A stretch of 64,000 nucleotides of DNA from Teredinibacter sp. KSP-S5-2 (GTDB lineage Bacteria; Pseudomonadota; Gammaproteobacteria; Pseudomonadales; Cellvibrionaceae). Numbering within the stretch: position 1 is the first letter of the stretch; each line of letters opens with the position of its first letter. A model generated the notes under the pieces. The model did not search any database and was not told the DNA's origin. It worked only from the letters and a program-made list of their open reading frames with translations. Where the stretch lies: contig NZ_CP120416.1 of the NCBI RefSeq assembly GCF_032773895.1, positions 2,664,001 to 2,728,000 of the forward strand, in the 5' to 3' direction. The position numbers were made by a program, and so were the translations under genes. Of the stretch, positions 10,004 through 18,601 are shown piece after piece.

Positions 10004-13000
10004 TTAAATCTCGCAGTGGGTCAGATCACTACAGTGGGCGGTTGCCTGCGCCAAATCAATCAGTTCGCGCATCGCCACTGAGAACATTGCATAATCCGTA
10101 ACCTGTGTCCCCTGCACTTCGTTGACCATAGTTCGCCATCGATCAATCAAGTACTGATGCTGTTTGTGCCACATCTCCACCGCGTCTTCGATTGGTCTCT
10201 GCCCCGCCAGACGCAGTATATTCACGCACAACTTACGTATCTGCGCTTCCAGGTCATCAATATAGGATTCCCTGGCCATAGCCTGCCAATAGCTTTCTAC
10301 GGTGACTTCCGAAATCTGAGTGGCAAACCAACTCAAATTCAACCGATCCAACAAAATGTAGTGAATCTTGGTGACCGCCTCAATTGATTCACCTGAAATC
10401 AATGAAGCCTCCACCACGCCCAAACCGGAAAACATGTTGTCCGGCATCGCCAATCTGGAGGCCCACTCTTCTGGCAAGCCCCTTTCTTCATAGCGCTGCT
10501 TACGCATTCTCCACTCTTCATTTTCAGCCTCTTCCATAACCAGCTGAATACATTTGAGTGCTTCGTCCAGTGCAGGAGCAAACACATTAATCTCGTTTTG
10601 CGGCTCAATACCAGAACGTCGATTACGTAAAAACCAACGCGTACCACGTCGTACACGACGGATCATATTGGCAATGATTTCCGATTGAAAAGCCGCCGGT
10701 GCACGATTATCCAACCCTTCGACAACGGATTGAAATGACTCCAGACGAAACGCATCCCGTGATACCACATAGGCTTTAGCAATATCCCCTAAAGTCGCGC
10801 CAGTGGATTCAAGTAGCCTGTGGCATGAGGTAATACCAATGAAATTAATTAAATTGTTGGCAATCTGCGTTGCCACAATTTCTTTTTTCAAACGATGCTG
10901 ATGAACTTCTTTCTTATTTTTCTTACGAATTTTTTCAGGAAATGCGGTTTCTACCGCCCTGCCAACATAGGAATCGTCAGCTAGCGTTGAATCCAGCAGC
11001 TCCTCTTTCAGCATAACCTTGGCATAAGAGATAAGCACCGACAATTCCGGACGGGTTAATCCCATCCCCTGAGCGGATCGTTCCGCTATTTCTTCGTCAG
11101 AGGGAAGGTATTCGATGGCCCGATCCAAGCGTCCGGTGTTTTCCAGAAAGGTAATAAATCGACGATACTCATTAATCCGGGCTTTTACCTGAAACTCCGC
11201 CACACTCAGTGCCTGGGTTTGGCGATAGTTATTTTCCAACACCAAATCCGCTACGGCATCGGTCATATCCGACAGTAATTTATTCCTTTGCTTCTCGGTT
11301 AAGTCACCGTTAACAACTAACTCATCCAACAGAATTTTTATATTCACTTCATGGTCAGAGCAATCTACTCCGCCCGCATTGTCAATAAAGTCAGTATTAC
11401 AGGCACCGCCATTAAGCGAAAACTCCACCCGACCTAATTGGGTCATCCCCAAATTTCCGCCTTCGCCAAACACTTTGCAACGTAGCTCTCGTCCATTCAC
11501 CCGCAGGCTATCATTTGCTTTGTCACCGACATCCGCATTGGATTCTTTCGACGATTTAACGTAGGTTCCAATGCCTCCATTCCAGATTAAATCCACTTCG
11601 GTTTTAAGCAAGGCATGTATTAATTCAGTGGGCGACAGCCGTTCCGCGTTAATTCCCAAAAGCTGTTTCATCTCGGCAGAAATCGTAATGTATTTCGCTG
11701 AACGGGAGAACACACCGCCCCCTGCAGAAATTAACTTGCTGTCATAATCTTGCCAGCTGGTGCCAGCTGTTTCAAAAAGCCGTTTGCGCTCAACGAAACT
11801 TTTTTCTGCGTCTGGATTAGGATCAATAAAAATATGCATATGGTTAAACGCGGCCAGTAATCGAATATGTTTAGACAACAGCATGCCATTACCAAATACA
11901 TCGCCCGCCATATCACCAATACCCAAAACCGTAAAATCTTCGTTTTGAATATCGATACCTTTTTCCCGAAAATGCCGTTGCACCGAAACCCAGGCACCTC
12001 TGGCGGTAATCCCCATTTTTTTGTGGTCGTAACCATGACTGCCACCTGAAGCAAAGGCATCACCTAACCAATGGCCATACTCCAATGAAATCGCATTGGC
12101 GATATCAGAAAAAGTCGCGGTTCCCTTGTCTGCTGCGACAACTAAATATGGGTCATCGTCATCTCTTCGCACAACGTCAACAGGAGGTTGAACACTACCC
12201 TCGACCAAGTTGTCGGTAATATCCAACAAGCCCTGAATAAATAATTTGTAGCATTCAACGCCCTCTTTAAAAATCTCTTCCCTGGTGGCGTTTGCCGGAA
12301 TTTGCTTGGCAACAAAACCACCCTTTGCGCCACTGGGTACAATCACCGCATTCTTAACTTGCTGCGCTTTAACCAAGCCCAGCACTTCTGTTCTGTAGTC
12401 TTGCAACCGGTCAGACCAACGCAGGCCACCGCGGGCAACTTTTCCGCCCCGCAAATGGACGCCCTCAACTCGCGGTGAATACATAAATATTTCAAACATC
12501 GGCCGAGGTTCTGGAATCTCCGGGATTTTCCTGGGGCTTAGTTTAAGCGATATATAGGGCTTGAATGATTCCCCCTCTCCGTCACTTTGTTTCTGGAAAA
12601 AGTTAGTGCGCAACGTTCCCTTAATTAATTCCAGATACCGCCTTAGGACTTTGTCTTCATTCAGGTTTTCTACGTTATCCAAACCTTCAAGCACATTCAC
12701 CGATAAGCGCGCAATACGCTCTTCGTCTTTGGTTGCCCCTTTATTAATACGGGGCGAAAAACAGGCTTTAAAAAGTGCCACCAGATTGCGTGTAATTTCC
12801 AGGTGCGTGGATAAAGTATCGGCAATAAACTGCTGAGTGGAGACAAATGCGGTTTGTTTCATGTACGCCGCATAAGCTCTTAACATAGACACTTCCCGCC
12901 AACTTAATCTTGCCCCTAAAACAAGCCGATTAAATTGATCGCTCTCTGATTCCTTGGACCACACCGCAGAAAAGGCAGACTCAAACAAATTGCGCACTGA

Positions 13001-14857
13001 GTTAACGTCTACCTGGGTATGTAAACCAAATTTAAGCTGAAAATCGTGTAACCAAACACAATCACCATTTTTGGCAACAATCTGGTAGGGATGCTCACCT
13101 AATACCCGTAAGCCCAGGTTTTCCAGAATAGGAATCACATCGGAGAGTTCCAGTGGTGTATCCCTGTGCATGACTTTAAAACGCATACTGTCTGCCGCAG
13201 AGCCCACTGGCTGGTAAAAGTGCATCGCAATACCCGGCTCACCGGAGATATCTTCGATCATGCGAATATCATTCACCGCGGTACGCGCATCAAAATGTTC
13301 TCGGTAGCTTTCGGAAAAAGCATTTTTATATTCGTAGTAGTGTTTTAAACCTTTGGCTTCACCCAGATGTTCAATTAACGAAATACGTAAATGATCGTCC
13401 CAGTTACGGGTTATCTCAATAATTTCTCTTTCCAGCTCTTTCGTATCAACATCAACATTTTTCCCTGGGTCAACCCGAAAGACAAAACGTGCCCTAGCCA
13501 AAATCGACTCAGAAAAGTCGGTAGTTACATCCAGATCGTCAGACCCCAAAGCTTCACTTAATAGCTCCTGCACTCTAAGTCGAATGCGCGTGTTGTAAAC
13601 ATCCTTGGGAATAAAGACCATGCAGTACACAAAATTACCAAAGGGGTCACGCCGCATAATCAACCGAACAACATGCCGCTCGTTAATGCTGGTCACGGTA
13701 TGTACGTTGTCATAGAGAGTTTGAATATCCGATTGAAAGAGTTCATCGCGGGGGAAATTTTCCATCACGCGACATAAGCTTTTTCCATCGTGACTTTCCG
13801 GGTCTATACCGGAATGCTGAACAACGCGGGAGAATTTTTTCCGTAACAGTGGAATATAGGTTGGGGTCAACATATATACGGAATAGGTAAACAAGCCCAA
13901 AAAGCGTACTTCACCGCAGACTTCCCCTGCGTCGTTGTATTTCTTAACCACGACATAGTCTGGATATACAGCACGGTGAACATTGGAGCGTGTCGAGGAT
14001 TTAGAAAAGCAGATTAATTCATCGCCAGAATAAAACTGTTGCATGCCCTGGCTGAAAGTGGATTCCGCCACCAAAACATCTTCCCGACTAATTTTTTTGA
14101 AGATACCCAAACGTTCGTCAATATGCTCTTTTAAAAAGCGTTCTCCCTTTTCTTCAATAAACGAGAAGTCCCGATAACCAAAAAAAGTAAAATGGCTTTC
14201 AGGCAACCAGGCAAGAAAAGCCAGTTCTTCGGAATGCTCCAGGTTTTGTTCAGCAATATTTTCCCTCGCTTGACTGAGCTTTTCCCGAATCGCCTGATAA
14301 TCGGACACCACCGTTTTCACATCTTTCAAAGCCGCTTTGAGCGAACTCACCAAAGAGGCCAACTCTGAAGCCTGAGTCTGCAAGCTGATTTCAATATATA
14401 TAAGCGCTTCTTTTTCGATATTCTCTTTGCTTGATTGCTTTACATCCAAATATTCGCCTTGACGATTTACAGGCAACACGGTGCTCTTAATGACATGTAA
14501 AGGAATATCGCGGGCGTTTAATTCAATTCGGGTCGAATCCACCAGGAAAGGCATATCCTTCTGTAAGACCGTGATCACCGTCCGACCACACACCCAGCCA
14601 TGAACATCCAGATTCGGATTAAAAATTGAAACTCTGGGCTCCCCATTGGGGGGTTCTTTCATGAAGTACCACAAGCCAAAACACATCCCAAGCAAATCCG
14701 ATGACTGCCTTCCCTCCCACTCCTCCAAGGGAAACTGATAGAGATACACATCCAGGAAATCCTGAAATGCAATCAACTCAGCCCCTTTAAATTTCGTCGC
14801 GGCGAGATCTTTGACTTCAGAAATTAATGCCATGCGGTTGCTATCGGTATTCGACAC
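10004..14857 (-). CDS. gdhB: NAD-specific glutamate dehydrogenase, large (180-kDa) type
   Basis: A 1617-residue enzyme of the GDH-180 family, which deaminates glutamate to 2-oxoglutarate with NAD and is used for amino-acid catabolism. The N-terminal half carries the ACT-like regulatory segments typical of the family. The catalytic core follows: GGLRWSDRLQDYRTEVLGLVKAQ, then PSGAKGGFVAKQ with the catalytic lysine near residue 840, and later GIGDMAGDVFGNGML and IDPNPD. The C-terminal helical region is complete. Length matches the Pseudomonas enzyme (about 1620). It could logically process the glutamate made by PutA at the window start. DUF2835 follows directly. Confidence 0.96.
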   Translation of the reverse strand: MSNTDSNRMALISEVKDLAATKFKGAELIAFQDFLDVYLYQFPLEEWEGRQSSDLLGMCFGLWYFMKEPPNGEPRVSIFNPNLDVHGWVCGRTVITVLQKDMPFLVDSTRIELNARDIPLHVIKSTVLPVNRQGEYLDVKQSSKENIEKEALIYIEISLQTQASELASLVSSLKAALKDVKTVVSDYQAIREKLSQARENIAEQNLEHSEELAFLAWLPESHFTFFGYRDFSFIEEKGERFLKEHIDERLGIFKKISREDVLVAESTFSQGMQQFYSGDELICFSKSSTRSNVHRAVYPDYVVVKKYNDAGEVCGEVRFLGLFTYSVYMLTPTYIPLLRKKFSRVVQHSGIDPESHDGKSLCRVMENFPRDELFQSDIQTLYDNVHTVTSINERHVVRLIMRRDPFGNFVYCMVFIPKDVYNTRIRLRVQELLSEALGSDDLDVTTDFSESILARARFVFRVDPGKNVDVDTKELEREIIEITRNWDDHLRISLIEHLGEAKGLKHYYEYKNAFSESYREHFDARTAVNDIRMIEDISGEPGIAMHFYQPVGSAADSMRFKVMHRDTPLELSDVIPILENLGLRVLGEHPYQIVAKNGDCVWLHDFQLKFGLHTQVDVNSVRNLFESAFSAVWSKESESDQFNRLVLGARLSWREVSMLRAYAAYMKQTAFVSTQQFIADTLSTHLEITRNLVALFKACFSPRINKGATKDEERIARLSVNVLEGLDNVENLNEDKVLRRYLELIKGTLRTNFFQKQSDGEGESFKPYISLKLSPRKIPEIPEPRPMFEIFMYSPRVEGVHLRGGKVARGGLRWSDRLQDYRTEVLGLVKAQQVKNAVIVPSGAKGGFVAKQIPANATREEIFKEGVECYKLFIQGLLDITDNLVEGSVQPPVDVVRRDDDDPYLVVAADKGTATFSDIANAISLEYGHWLGDAFASGGSHGYDHKKMGITARGAWVSVQRHFREKGIDIQNEDFTVLGIGDMAGDVFGNGMLLSKHIRLLAAFNHMHIFIDPNPDAEKSFVERKRLFETAGTSWQDYDSKLISAGGGVFSRSAKYITISAEMKQLLGINAERLSPTELIHALLKTEVDLIWNGGIGTYVKSSKESNADVGDKANDSLRVNGRELRCKVFGEGGNLGMTQLGRVEFSLNGGACNTDFIDNAGGVDCSDHEVNIKILLDELVVNGDLTEKQRNKLLSDMTDAVADLVLENNYRQTQALSVAEFQVKARINEYRRFITFLENTGRLDRAIEYLPSDEEIAERSAQGMGLTRPELSVLISYAKVMLKEELLDSTLADDSYVGRAVETAFPEKIRKKNKKEVHQHRLKKEIVATQIANNLINFIGITSCHRLLESTGATLGDIAKAYVVSRDAFRLESFQSVVEGLDNRAPAAFQSEIIANMIRRVRRGTRWFLRNRRSGIEPQNEINVFAPALDEALKCIQLVMEEAENEEWRMRKQRYEERGLPEEWASRLAMPDNMFSGLGVVEASLISGESIEAVTKIHYILLDRLNLSWFATQISEVTVESYWQAMARESYIDDLEAQIRKLCVNILRLAGQRPIEDAVEMWHKQHQYLIDRWRTMVNEVQGTQVTDYAMFSVAMRELIDLAQATAHCSDLTHCEI

Positions 14858-15108
14858 AAGATATTCCTCTCCAGGTATTTTTCGGCCTTGCCCCTATTGA
14901 TTTCGCTATATGCGGCCTTACTTAAGGATAGACCAAGCCAGCAAGGCACTATGGGAACTTGCGCGTAATGCGCTTGTCTAGGACAACCAATAAAGACTTA
15001 TAATTCAAAAACTTGGGAAACATTCTTAGCCTGTATATTAAACAACCACCCAAGTGTTGATGAATACGACAACCTGATCACAATAGAAACAAAAACGAGA
15101 GTAGACCT

Positions 15109-16071
15109 ATGAGTTTGACAGCAATACAGGATCTTAAAACTTGGTTAGAGAGTCAGATTGTGGGTCAGCCAAAACTCATTGACCGACTGTTAATTGCCCT
15201 GATTGCCGATGGCCACCTCCTTGTTGAAGGCGCCCCCGGGTTAGCCAAAACCAAAGCGATCAAAACTCTGGCAGACGGTATAGAAGCCAACTTTCACCGT
15301 ATTCAGTTTACTCCGGACCTCCTGCCATCCGATGTAACCGGAACAGATATCTACCGCCCTGAAACCGGAGAATTCCAATTTCAGGCAGGGCCAATCTTCC
15401 ATAACATGGTATTGGCGGATGAAATAAACCGGGCACCCGCCAAAGTCCAATCCGCTTTACTTGAAGCCATGGCCGAGAGGCAGATTAGTGTCGGTAAAGC
15501 CACATACAAACTGCCCGAACTCTTCTTGGTCATGGCCACCCAAAACCCGATTGAACAGGAAGGCACATACCCATTACCGGAAGCTCAACTCGACCGTTTT
15601 CTCATGCACGTGACAGTTGACTTTCCCGATGCAGAAGCGGAACGGAAGATTCTTCGACTCAACCGTTCTGAAGCCAGTCGCGAAACACAAGTCCCCAAAC
15701 CGGAAAAAGAGATCAGCCAGATAGACCTATTTGCCGCCAGAGAATCTGCTCTAGCGATACATATGGCCGAAGCGGTAGAGGAATACATTGTGCAACTTAC
15801 AGCGGCAACACGTAAGCCGGAAAACTACGGCGACGACCTCAAACGCTGGATAGAGTATGGCGTGAGTCCGCGGGCTACCATTGGCCTTGACCGTTGCGCA
15901 CGAGCCCATGCCTGGTTAGAAGGCAAAGATTTTGTCAGCCCGGATGATGTTCGAGCTGTAGTCCACGATGTGTTCCGCCACAGAATTCTGCTGAGCTTTG
16001 AAGCCGAAGCCAATGGCGTTACACCGGACAAGATTATTGACGAGTTACTTGTTCGAGTCCCTGTAGTTTAA
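15109..16071 (+). CDS. moxR: MoxR-family AAA+ ATPase
   Basis: A 320-residue AAA+ ATPase thought to act as a chaperone or maturation factor together with VWA proteins. Walker A GAPGLAKTK is at residues 41-49. Walker B and the following segment read MVLADEINRAPAKVQSALLEAM. The sensor region is MATQNPIEQEGTYPLPEAQLDRF, a near-invariant MoxR signature. It is the first gene of a tightly packed six-gene operon and is divergent from gdhB across 251 bases. A weak promoter-like pair, TTGGGA (15013-15018) and TATATT (15034-15039), lies upstream, but its 15-base spacer is short. Confidence 0.93.
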   Translation: MSLTAIQDLKTWLESQIVGQPKLIDRLLIALIADGHLLVEGAPGLAKTKAIKTLADGIEANFHRIQFTPDLLPSDVTGTDIYRPETGEFQFQAGPIFHNMVLADEINRAPAKVQSALLEAMAERQISVGKATYKLPELFLVMATQNPIEQEGTYPLPEAQLDRFLMHVTVDFPDAEAERKILRLNRSEASRETQVPKPEKEISQIDLFAARESALAIHMAEAVEEYIVQLTAATRKPENYGDDLKRWIEYGVSPRATIGLDRCARAHAWLEGKDFVSPDDVRAVVHDVFRHRILLSFEAEANGVTPDKIIDELLVRVPVV

Positions 16072-16087
16072 TCCGGCAGCACCTCGT

Positions 16088-17038
16088 ATGGTTAATTCAG
16101 CCACTGGCGCATACATTTCTGTTGAGGCTCTCCTCCAACTCAGGTTCCTGGCTAAGAACCTGACTCTGGAACAGCGGAAGAAATCCGCTGCGATAATGGA
16201 AGGAAGTGTCCGATCCAACTTCCGCGGACGCGGAATGGAGTTTGCCGAAGTTCGGCCCTATCAAGCCGGCGATGATATTCGCTCCATTGATTGGCGTGTA
16301 ACGGCCAGAACCCAAAAGCCCTATACCAAACTATTCCAGGAAGAAAAAGAAAGGCCTGTTTACCTGGTGATCGACCAGAGGTCACCGATGTTTTTTGGCA
16401 GCACCCGCGTGTTTAAATCGGTGTTTGCAGTACAGGCCGCAGCCGCAATCAGTTGGATAGCTGCCAGCAATAATGATCGAATAGGTGGTTTGGTTTTCTC
16501 CGACACAGAACAACACGATATACGCGCTAAACGCGGCAAGCATGCAGTACTGGCATTAATTCACCAGATGCAAAAATACAATCAAAGCCTGAACTCCCCC
16601 GTACCTGGCAAGAACATGCAGCCGCTGCAAAACATGTTGCTGGATACATATCGCATAGCCAAACCCGGCAGTTCGGTTTTTGTGATTAGTGACTTTCACG
16701 ACTTTAATCGTCAATGTGAAGAATCCCTCGCCCTGCTCTCACGGCACACCGATATCACATTGATTAATATTTATGATCAACTGGAAACCCAATTGCCCAA
16801 GCTGCCGAACTTGAGCATTACTAACAACGAAAAACGCCTAATCGTCTCGGGTCAATCCAGTAAACTCAACAGCGAATTTATGCAAGCCCACCAAAGCCAC
16901 ATTCAGTATCTCACCCAGGCATGCGCTAAATATGGCGCTCCCTTGGCCAGCGTGGAATGTGGAACACCGATATCCGATTTTATTTTTGATGTATTCACAT
17001 CAAACAACCACAATAAGAAGTCCGGGAGGAGAAACTAA
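16088..17038 (+). CDS. DUF58 domain protein of the MoxR/Bat operon
   Basis: A 316-residue protein with the DUF58 signature FAEVRPYQAGDDIRSIDWRVTARTQKPYTKLF near residues 55-90. The C-terminal half is a degenerate von Willebrand A fold (VYLVIDQRSPMFFGS). No signal peptide is evident, so it is probably cytoplasmic or peripheral. It starts 16 bases after moxR, and its stop overlaps the next start by one base (TAATG), indicating translational coupling. The biochemical role is unknown; co-occurrence with MoxR and Bat proteins is the established fact. Confidence 0.88.
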   Translation: MVNSATGAYISVEALLQLRFLAKNLTLEQRKKSAAIMEGSVRSNFRGRGMEFAEVRPYQAGDDIRSIDWRVTARTQKPYTKLFQEEKERPVYLVIDQRSPMFFGSTRVFKSVFAVQAAAAISWIAASNNDRIGGLVFSDTEQHDIRAKRGKHAVLALIHQMQKYNQSLNSPVPGKNMQPLQNMLLDTYRIAKPGSSVFVISDFHDFNRQCEESLALLSRHTDITLINIYDQLETQLPKLPNLSITNNEKRLIVSGQSSKLNSEFMQAHQSHIQYLTQACAKYGAPLASVECGTPISDFIFDVFTSNNHNKKSGRRN

Positions 17039-17616
17039 TGTCTCCCGCGAATACCAATGCCACATCACTGGCCCCGCAGCAGCCCGACCCAAAACAGGCT
17101 CTACTTGCACAGCTACATGACATAGAGACCCCAAATCCGGTTGGCATTTGGCCACCCGCTATTGGTTGGTGGGTGCTATGCGCGCTGCTCATAGCAGCCT
17201 GCGCGGGCCTTTATACGCTATATAAACGCAATCAATCACAGCGTATTCAACGTACTTTAGCTTTAAAACAGCTAAATGCGATTGCGACCAATAACCACTT
17301 ATCTGGCCAGGACGTATTACAGGAAACCACCAAGCTATTGAAACAGGTTTTGCTTTCTTCTTATCCGTCACATCGGCAATACATTGCCAACCTCTACGGT
17401 CGAAGCTGGTATCAACTGTTGAACAAACTATCATCGGGCCATCAGCTGTCGGAACAAAGCATTGAGCATTGGCATCAAGCCCTGTATGAAAAAGATCCAC
17501 AAGTCGACAAAAAACAGGTTATCGACTTTTGCCACACCTGGCTGAAAAACCATAAAACACTGCCAAAGGAACAACGTGGCCCAGCATTCAAACAGCAAGG
17601 AGAACAGCATGCTTGA
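17038..17616 (+). CDS. DUF4381 family membrane protein
   Basis: A 192-residue protein with a single membrane segment at about residues 42-62 (WWVLCALLIAACAGLYTLY), preceded by the DUF4381-type motif DIETPNPVGIWPPAIGWW. The soluble part is helical and contains LYGRSWYQLLNKL. The ribosome site GGGAGGAG lies just before the ATG, inside the end of the DUF58 gene. DUF4381 proteins are regularly found between DUF58 and VWA genes in such operons; no activity is known. Its end overlaps the next gene by 8 bases. Confidence 0.82.
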   Translation: MSPANTNATSLAPQQPDPKQALLAQLHDIETPNPVGIWPPAIGWWVLCALLIAACAGLYTLYKRNQSQRIQRTLALKQLNAIATNNHLSGQDVLQETTKLLKQVLLSSYPSHRQYIANLYGRSWYQLLNKLSSGHQLSEQSIEHWHQALYEKDPQVDKKQVIDFCHTWLKNHKTLPKEQRGPAFKQQGEQHA

Positions 17617-18598
17617 GTTTGACTGGCCCTGGGTGTTTCTCGCCGCTCCGCTACCTGCGCTGGTGTATTTTCTGGTACCTGCTGCCAAGCAACAGCTGGC
17701 CTCATTAAAGGTACCTTTTTTCTCACAGCTTGAATCCATGACTGGCCAGACAAATCAGGGAACTAATACAAGTTCATTAATTAACATGGTTGTGTTGTTG
17801 CTTATTTGGTTGCTGTTGGTATCTGCTGGCGCACGCCCTCAATGGGTGGGCGAAGCGGTTTCTTTGCCACCGAGTGGCAGGGATCTCTTATTGGCGGTTG
17901 ATATCTCAGGCAGTATGGAAACCGACGATATGGTGATTCAAAACCGGCAGATACCCCGAATACTGGTGGTGAAATACATCGTCGGTGAGTTCGTTGAACG
18001 CAGAACCAGCGACCGACTGGGCTTAATTCTTTTTGGCTCACACGCCTATTTGCAAGCTCCCCTCACCTTTGACCGAGACACCGTAAACCAACTGCTACAG
18101 GAAGCACAAATAGGCTTCGCAGAACAAAAAACCGCGATTGGCGATGCAATTGGTTTAGGCATAAAACGGCTTCGTAAACGCCCTGAATCACAGAGAATCA
18201 TGATTCTGTTAACCGATGGTGCTAACACGGCAGGGGAAGTCTCCCCCAGGCAGGCCGCAGAACTGGCTGCAGAAGAAGGCATAAAAATCTATACCATCGG
18301 CTTGGGCGGCTATCAGATGAGTATATTTGGTCGCCAGGAATCTGAGATTGATGAGACCACCTTGCAATTTATTGCCGAAAAAACGGGTGGCCGCTATTTC
18401 CGGGCACACAACCCAAAAGAACTGCAGGAAATCTACGCACTGTTGGATGAACTTGAACCTATCGAACAGGAAGCTGAAACATTCCGCCCTATTTCGGCTC
18501 TCTATTACTGGCCGTTAGGATTGGCACTGCTATTGAGTTATGCTCTCTCACTTTACTACCTCTTGCCCGTACAAAAACTGATTGGCGGGAGGCAATAA
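17609..18598 (+). CDS. BatA-like VWA domain membrane protein
   Basis: A 329-residue protein with N-terminal membrane segments (WVFLAAPLPALVYFLV and a second near LINMVVLLLIWLLLV), then a periplasmic VWA domain and a C-terminal membrane segment. The metal-binding MIDAS motif is intact: DISGSM near residue 96 and a later LTDGANTAG. I chose the ATG at 17609 because AAGGAG lies 7 bases before it and the next residues (MLEFDWPW) fit BatA N-termini. The longer in-frame start at 17576 would extend the overlap. Role inferred from the family: cell-envelope integrity or stress tolerance together with MoxR. Confidence 0.9.
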   Translation: MLEFDWPWVFLAAPLPALVYFLVPAAKQQLASLKVPFFSQLESMTGQTNQGTNTSSLINMVVLLLIWLLLVSAGARPQWVGEAVSLPPSGRDLLLAVDISGSMETDDMVIQNRQIPRILVVKYIVGEFVERRTSDRLGLILFGSHAYLQAPLTFDRDTVNQLLQEAQIGFAEQKTAIGDAIGLGIKRLRKRPESQRIMILLTDGANTAGEVSPRQAAELAAEEGIKIYTIGLGGYQMSIFGRQESEIDETTLQFIAEKTGGRYFRAHNPKELQEIYALLDELEPIEQEAETFRPISALYYWPLGLALLLSYALSLYYLLPVQKLIGGRQ

Positions 18599-18601
18599 AA
18601 T

